Made by a program: the position numbers and the translations under genes. This document shows, piece after piece, positions 57,961-64,000 of a DNA stretch of 64,000 nucleotides (the stretch's first letter is position 1; each line of letters starts with the position of its first letter). The DNA is from Sepiola atlantica (lineage: Eukaryota; Mollusca; Cephalopoda; Sepiida; Sepiolidae): contig OY744544.1 in the NCBI GenBank assembly GCA_963556195.1, positions 49,079,615 to 49,143,614 of the forward strand. Reading direction: 5' to 3'. The notes under the pieces were generated by a model. It had not been told where the DNA came from. It searched no databases and saw only the letters and a list, made by a program, of their open reading frames with translations.

Positions 57961-59995
57961 TACTTAGGTTCCCATGGTTACTGAAAGAAAAGTTTTCTTT
58001 CTCATCATACTTATTACATTTTGGCGATTGAACTCTCCGGCCTACAACCTATGTTTTTTTGTTGTAATCACGAACGTTCTCGGCATTCCGAACTGAAAAC
58101 TTTGTTTAATCCACCCGAGGTCGACTGTCCGCATTCCCGGTTTCATGTTTTTTTATGTCGAGAATGAGTGTATTAAATAAAAGACATCTGATGAAAACCG
58201 GAGAGTACAACAGCCTAAAAGTTGTGAAAATAGCAACAACTAAGATGAGTACAACAGTAAAAAGACATGTGAATAGTATCGTGTGGAGGGAAAACGTGTG
58301 GAAAATCACACCCTAGCAATCAATCAGGTCGCAAACTCGTCTCGGCTTTTCCTAACTCGTTCCTTCCCACCATCTCCGTTAGACATCGCTGTATTACAGT
58401 TCTCCACTAGCTGCAACTTCAGGTTGTGATGCAGGGTGATATTCCCAGAAGTTGTCACGTTATCTTTGCTGAAGCATCCATTTGTCGATGATCGCCACAA
58501 GAACTACACCTACCGGTAAATGATGAAGGAATTTCTTTTATTAAGGTTAGACTTCTCTTGTCCGCCGTGTTCTGTTTATGGCCATACACATTAGCAGGGT
58601 TACGTTGTGAACGCGGTGACTTTTCGCCACCCACAGACGGTTATTAACTACAGAGAGACTAAGTGCAGCTGCAGTTGCACAAAGGGCAAATCTCTATAAG
58701 AACTTTTTAACTCCCATCCTAATTTAACTCTCATCCTAATTTAACTCTCATTCAACCCAATAATCAAGCGATACCCTTTAGAGCCTACATTTCATTCCAT
58801 GCGGTTTTGTCAATAAATAAATAAAAAATAAAGTATTTCAAAAGCAGAGCCATGTAATCAAATCATCCATTTATTAATGCTCAAAATAAATGAGAATAAA
58901 CAATGCACTCGTTTGAACAAAATTAATAATGTTATCTAATCAATATCGAAATGAGACAAACAATTAAGGAATTAGTTGAGAGTACATCAAATTATTTTGT
59001 AATAAGAGCTGGCAAAATTATGATTCTATTAATATATATACTATTAAAAGTTATTGTGTTTTTGAAGTTTGTCTGTTCATACGCAAATAGAAACATATGA
59101 TTCGTTGATAGAAAAGGAATAGGCAGAGTACACATTACTAATGCAGTAGAAGATTTCAACCCAAGTTCGAATCTCACGTAACTAAATAATTTTTTGAAAA
59201 ACTCGATGCTTGTTTTACAAATTTAATTATAATTATAATAATATAAAACATTAAATAAATATTAAAAAAAACTAATTTGCCTTTTGATAAAGGGTATTCG
59301 GAATTAGTTGAAAACGAATTTTTCTCACTTAATTTCTAACGTTATTTTTATCATTGAAAACAATACGTAAATACATTCATCGCAGTTACTTACTCTCTCA
59401 TGTAGCGTATTTTACAACGAGATTTCACAAATATTTTTCTTTGTACTAGCTATAAAGTGGTAGAAGCTAAGTAAAGATGGAAATTGACATACCCAGGTAC
59501 TGCATCAACACCGCTCAAGGAACATGTATAAACTGATGCTTATTTAACATTTACGCATTGTCTGAAAAGAAAGTTACTTTAGTCCCTCTTTAATACATTC
59601 CTTTCATAAAAAACAATGTATAATTTTGAAAAAATAACTATCGAAATCGTTCTCAGCATTTTCTTTCAACTCGTATGCATTAGATAAATAACGTTTGAAT
59701 GTAGATGAAAGAAAAAGTAAACATTTGATAACATCCTTTCAAGAAGTACGTAAGAGATTCCGTAAATAGACAGATTTTGTCAGTCTATAAAACGAAGATT
59801 GTTCACAGGAAAAATAAATCGCACCAACACTTTTAAATTGAAAGGTGAGTGAGCATAACTCAATATTTTAAAGGAGACACAGGACTACCGATTCGATGTT
59901 GACCGACCTTTGAATTTGAAATGTTACGTTGAAAGAATGACAAACAAGAGAACAGTGTAAAGATAATGAGTTGTGTTTATTGCACCATAAGGTGC
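57961..59995. other. Unassigned DNA, no gene seen
   Basis: An ATCCTAATTTAACTCTC motif is tandemly repeated near 58716-58760. Near 59115-59180 the text GGCAGAGTACAC, then AAGTTCGAATCTCACG, resembles decayed A and B boxes of a tRNA-derived SINE. Nothing else could be assigned. Confidence 0.45.
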
Positions 59996-60870
59996 ACACA
60001 CCTCAGGTCTGTGTTTCGGTTGTCGGCGTTGCAAGGTGATGAAGAGTTGTCAGGGATGGGTTGTTCTCCGACGTCTCTGAGCAGTAAGGTCTGTTTGGTA
60101 CGCCTTGTCGACGTAGGAATGTTTCTGCTAGTGGTGCAATGACCCAGGACGGATTACGCCTCTGGTAGGTCTGGTGTTCGTGGTCGTCTCTTAGCTCGAA
60201 GAGACACCTCGGCCTAATCAACGTGGATGTCCTTGAGGTTAGAGAAGTGTCTCAGGTAGACCCAGTCGATGTAAAAATCATCGGGGGCTGGAGTAGCGGC
60301 CTCGACAGGTCTGGTCAGGAAGACGTCACAAAGGGCTGAATCTGCAGGAGTTCGTCATCAAAGGCTGGAACGTTAGCCAGGAAGACGTCGCCAGAGGCTG
60401 GAGCGACAGGAGGACGTTACCAGAAAGCTGGAGCAGCGAGAGATCCTAGGAAGACCGAAATTTAAGTAGTAGCTGCTGAAAAGTTGCCCTGAAAAGGTTT
60501 GTTGGCACATATTAAGTGGTTTGTATTTGTATTGCCCTAAAAATTGCAAGTTTATCGTCTTAGGCGGACGATTGCTGCTACTGCTTCTCGGCTCGACGAC
60601 TGAACAAAAGGCGGGTGGCAGTCGAACAGGGCTAGTTATTTTTTATCTCCCTTCCACAGCAATAAGATGTGACACAAGGTCGGAAGGCAAAACGTCGCCT
60701 GTTAATATTAAGAATATTCAAGTTGACAGTCGGGATCTCACTAGGAATAGACATCGCGATAATTAATTCACAGTTCTTGATAATACGATTGAACTTAAAT
60801 AAAATGTTAGTTTATAGTATTATCGCGTGTTGATTTGGTGAAAAACGTAGTTAAAAATGTCACCAGTGGG
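59996..60870. other. GC-richer segment with degenerate repeats
   Basis: It follows the palindrome TGCACCATAAGGTGCA (59982-59997). Positions 60280-60440 carry degenerate units of the type GGAAGACGTCACCAAAGGCTGG at irregular 30-45 bp spacing. On the minus strand CGCCCACTGGTGAC near 60865 has the look of an LTR-element primer-binding region, but no LTR pair or pol frame was found. The 72-residue minus frame (60003-60221) is not recognised. Confidence 0.35.
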
Positions 60871-60984
60871 CGCTTACTGTACAAGCCATTTTGTTTGTGA
60901 AAAGGAATCAGCAGACGTGGCTGTAAAAGTGAAGGCTATGGCAGAGCTCTAGTTATGCTAGCAACAGAGAAAGCGTTGAAGACA

Positions 60985-61480
60985 AGTCGAAAAAGACATT
61001 GTCATCATCATTTATGATATTTACTTATCGAGAACACATTTACTTAAACCTCTAGACATGTTTGCTGATGTTTTGATTATGCTGTGTAACAACATAAAGA
61101 CAATCCAGGGCGTTTTGAAAAATTCATCTGACAGTATAGTTTATTTCATTCCCTAGTTGAAAAACAGATTCGGACCACTTATACTTAGACCTTTAGACAT
61201 GTTTGTTATTGTTTTTGGTTGTACTGTAGTAATGGTAAAAACATAAAAGCCGTCCAGGGCGAGTCGAAAAATACATTGGATAATATATTTTCTTCTATTC
61301 CCTTATTGAGAACAGACCCGGACTACTATTACATGAACCTCTAGATATGTTTGCTATTGTTTTAGGTGTGTTGTGGTTATGGAAATAACTTAGAAGCAAA
61401 ATACATATCACAATATACTTTATTCTACTACACAGTCAAGAATAGACCCAGTATAATTTTATCTAGACCTCTACACATCT
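60985..61480. repeat. Degenerate tandem repeat, four units of 128-149 bp
   Basis: Unit starts at about 60987, 61115, 61264 and 61394 share GAAAAATACATT, GAGAACAGACCCGG, ACCTCTAGACATGTTTGCT, ATTGTTTT and TCCAGGGCG-type strings. The fourth unit is partial. Confidence 0.8.
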
Positions 61481-62137
61481 TTATTATGGTAAATATGTTT
61501 TTAAAATCGTTGAAAGTAAAACGGTGATCATGAAATACTAACACAGTAATGATAAAAAAGATGAGATTATTAGTTAGAGACGGAAATGGATATGATGAGA
61601 TACTGGATATCATAAGTGACAGGCGAATGTTATGATGAAGAAAGGAATATAAAATAATGATGTTTTTGAATAAAAAGGGGAATTGAGAGAAACACATAAA
61701 GACGAGTCAAAACGAAATTAAATGACTGAGAGAGAGAGAGAGAGAGCGAGCGAGCGAGAGAGATAGACAGAGTAAAACATGAAAAAGAATCGATAATTAA
61801 AGGAAACGAACAAATGAAAAAAAAACGAAAGGAATGAAACTGACTTGAAGCTGATCAAATAAACGACGGTAATAATAATTGAAAAGTGAAAAGAATGAAA
61901 AAAAACTTTCAATAAAATAATAAATGTAACAAAATAATAGAGATTGAATTTGGTCGATATCTTTTGGCTGGATTCAGTAGATTCGTTAAAAAATAACCTG
62001 AACAAATATTTGCAGTGATATCATTGGTGGAATAAAAAATACATTTCAGATTGGTTTGCTGGCATATATAAGAGACGCTGTCAGCAGGCGACATTACGCT
62101 GATCAAAATGATTATCTTTTGGACGTATTGCAGACGT
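61481..62137. other. Unassigned, with a GA tract
   Basis: GA/GAGC tract at 61727-61762, otherwise A-rich DNA. No gene. Confidence 0.55.
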
Positions 62138-62215
62138 ACACATTTATGCCCATTTCTATACATACACATTTATGCCAATTTCTATGCACAGACATTTAGG
62201 CATATTTTTATACAC
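62138..62215. repeat. 26-bp tandem repeat, three units
   Basis: Unit ACACATTTATGCCCATTTCT plus ATACAT, decaying in the third unit. Confidence 0.9.
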
Positions 62216-63204
62216 AAACATCGATACACATACAAATAATTGAGCAAGCAGATAAATAGTTTCCTAACGAAAAATGTAAATACGTTATTATAAAAATATA
62301 ATTTCGTATGACTTAGCATGGCACGACTCTTTTGTCCGGCTTGATTCTATTACTGGCGATGAAATTCGCACCATTTTGGATGGCCTTGAACCGAACTTGG
62401 GGCTGGTGGAATATAACGCTGTTTTCGCAACTAATATATCGCTGTATCGCTGTACCCAAATATACAAAAAAATTTCCTTACCCCGCCGGAAGGCTTGTTG
62501 TCAATAACCCAGGTCGTTCAGTACTCCAAAGTGTAGAAAGGTCAAATCACTTGCCGGCTGACAATTATTGATGGCGTCGGAAAAATTGTATGTTGTCGGT
62601 AGATAAAATATAACCAGTGATCTACTTTCTTTCTTTTTGTTGAACTTTGTTTTCTCTTTTTTTGTCACCATGAAAGAGAAATCAGTCGTTGAAAACCCCA
62701 CAATACTGACAAAATATGTTCTGCCCAGTGTCAGCGATTCGGGTTTTGTGATTTTCAAAATGCAGTGATAAAACTAAATTGTACTTTTATATAAAATGTC
62801 TTGTCCACTTTTTTTTATCAAGTGTTAAATTTCCATCTGCTATGGTCCTGTTTCCCGAAGTCTAGATAATTAAGTCTCTGCAGAGAATTAATAACTAACC
62901 TTAATGCGACCGTTCGGCCAGGCAGCAGACCACACGCTTTTGAGGAATAACTTAAATTGATGGTAATTATGAAAACACACTCGAAAAATTGAACAAACAC
63001 CATCACTGTGTGGACTGGGAAGAATTTTGTCACAATGAAAACGATCGCCCACAACTATCAGAAGTGAAACATTGAATTGTAGCTTTTTAAATTTGAAATT
63101 TCTTTTTAAAATTTAAAGTTCAACTTTTTAAGCCAGGGGTAAAAAGGTGCAATATATCATAGGTTGCTTTGAATACAACCATTTATGACAAGTATTATTA
63201 ATAA
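62216..63204. other. Unassigned DNA, no gene seen
   Basis: Frames of up to 85 residues on both strands have no recognisable motif. Confidence 0.5.
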
Positions 63205-63560
63205 ATTACTTATACATATAGAAATGAGTGTTATTTGGACTATTCAGATTAATATTCCCATCTTGGTATTTTAGTTGTTATATTCACAATGTCCCAGTCG
63301 ATATAACATCCGACCTTCACACGTAAATCTTTGAGAACTTGGAAATTTTTATACCGAACTCAGGATATAAAGATTCCCAAGTTCGACTAGAAGTTTAGGA
63401 ATTTTTAGATGATAATTGACAATTCGTATTATTTGGATTATTCGGACTACTGTTTTCATCTTGGATGCTATTCTTACAATGTTTTGGTCGATATAACCTC
63501 CGACCTTCTTCATGTGCGTCTTGTCGAAGGCGGGAATCTTTACAGAATTTCGAACGGGCC
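63205..63560. repeat. Diverged direct repeat, two units about 200 bp apart
   Basis: TATTTGGACTATTCAGATTA (near 63231) and GTCGATATAACATCCGACC (63298) recur as TATTTGGATTATTCGGACTA (near 63430) and GTCGATATAACCTCCGACC (63489). Confidence 0.75.
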
Positions 63561-63663
63561 CTTTATTTAATCCACGGGAATTCTGATAGCAATGAGGAGT
63601 CTTAAGCAAGTCGTAATTGTATTCTTAGTATCACGCACACTAAGAATTGCACTTTCAACCTCT

Positions 63664-63712
63664 AAAAGAGTAATAGTAATAGTAATAGTAGTAGTAATAG
63701 TAGTAGTAACTG
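63664..63712. repeat. AGTAAT-type microsatellite
   Basis: Short repeats AGTAAT and AGTAGT. Confidence 0.9.
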
Positions 63713-63768
63713 AGTATACTGTCTTTTAGAAAGATACATGATAGAAAACCTACAATAACTTGATAAAA

Positions 63769-63826
63769 AGATGTGTGCACACGCACATATACGTGCGCGC
63801 GTGCACACGCACACACGCACACATGT
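63769..63826. repeat. Alternating purine-pyrimidine (CA/CG) tract
   Basis: TGTGTGCACACGCACATATA and CGTGCGCGCGTGCACACG strings form a nearly unbroken alternating run, the sequence type that most readily adopts Z-DNA. No gene follows within the window. Confidence 0.85.
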
Positions 63827-64000
63827 TTATCGGTGTTTATAGACGAGGTGTATCTGAAAAGGAAATTTCAACTTCAAACAACAAACTACATGTTTCCCCC
63901 CTTCACAGTAATCATCCCCAGGGCTAGTGCACTTTCGATTTTTCTATGCACCATAAAATTCTTCTGGGATTACCCTCGGTTGTTTCGGCCCTCTTAATGG

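Noticed and set aside
59115..59180. Second tRNA-derived SINE head
   Set aside because: Only the B-box-like GTTCGAATC is convincing; the A box and the body are not, so it is only mentioned.

Overview
The window looks like repeat-dominated intergenic DNA from an animal, most likely a mollusc and plausibly a cephalopod. The reasons are the AT-rich background, many long (TA)n tracts, several decayed copies of non-LTR retrotransposons whose C-terminal endonuclease is of the restriction-like (RLE) type, Jockey-like LINE copies, and a Penelope-like element (PLE) with a GIY-YIG endonuclease. No complete host protein gene, tRNA gene or rRNA gene was recognised. The organism is an inference from repeat style, not from a marker gene.

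Layout. 1-10 kb: unassigned AT-rich DNA, a PLE remnant (2885-4358), a second short PLE-like tail (5932-6084), a 40-bp inverted repeat pair (5852-5891 and 7233-7272), a long foldback repeat (7544-7868), and a GC-rich patch with a G-quadruplex-type motif (9590-9860). 10-15 kb: two decayed RLE LINE copies; the first carries a misplaced second copy of its reverse transcriptase (RT) block, the second contains a 15-bp minisatellite. 15.3-16.1 kb: two apparently identical 338-bp units in tandem, each with tRNA-like promoter boxes followed by a complete type I hammerhead ribozyme motif, placed inside a (TA)n tract. 16-33 kb: two Jockey-like LINE copies and four RLE LINE fragments, all on the minus strand, with two compact hairpins, several dispersed noncoding repeats and one nested insertion. 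33.9-51.1 kb: one uninterrupted satellite of about 144 monomers of 120 bp with clear higher-order structure. 51-58 kb: a foldback element and two more RLE LINE copies on the plus strand, one nearly full length but heavily mutated. 58-64 kb: unassigned DNA with small degenerate tandem repeats and a GC-richer segment.

How the parts relate. LINEs of this sort could supply reverse transcriptase in trans to small nonautonomous RNAs. The 338-bp hammerhead dimer has the expected build of such an RNA: a possible RNA polymerase III promoter, two self-cleavage sites exactly one unit apart, and therefore a predicted 338-nt monomer that could circularise. This is the most notable candidate system here. 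Every LINE and PLE copy seen carries stops, frameshifts or lost catalytic residues, so none is likely to be autonomous now.
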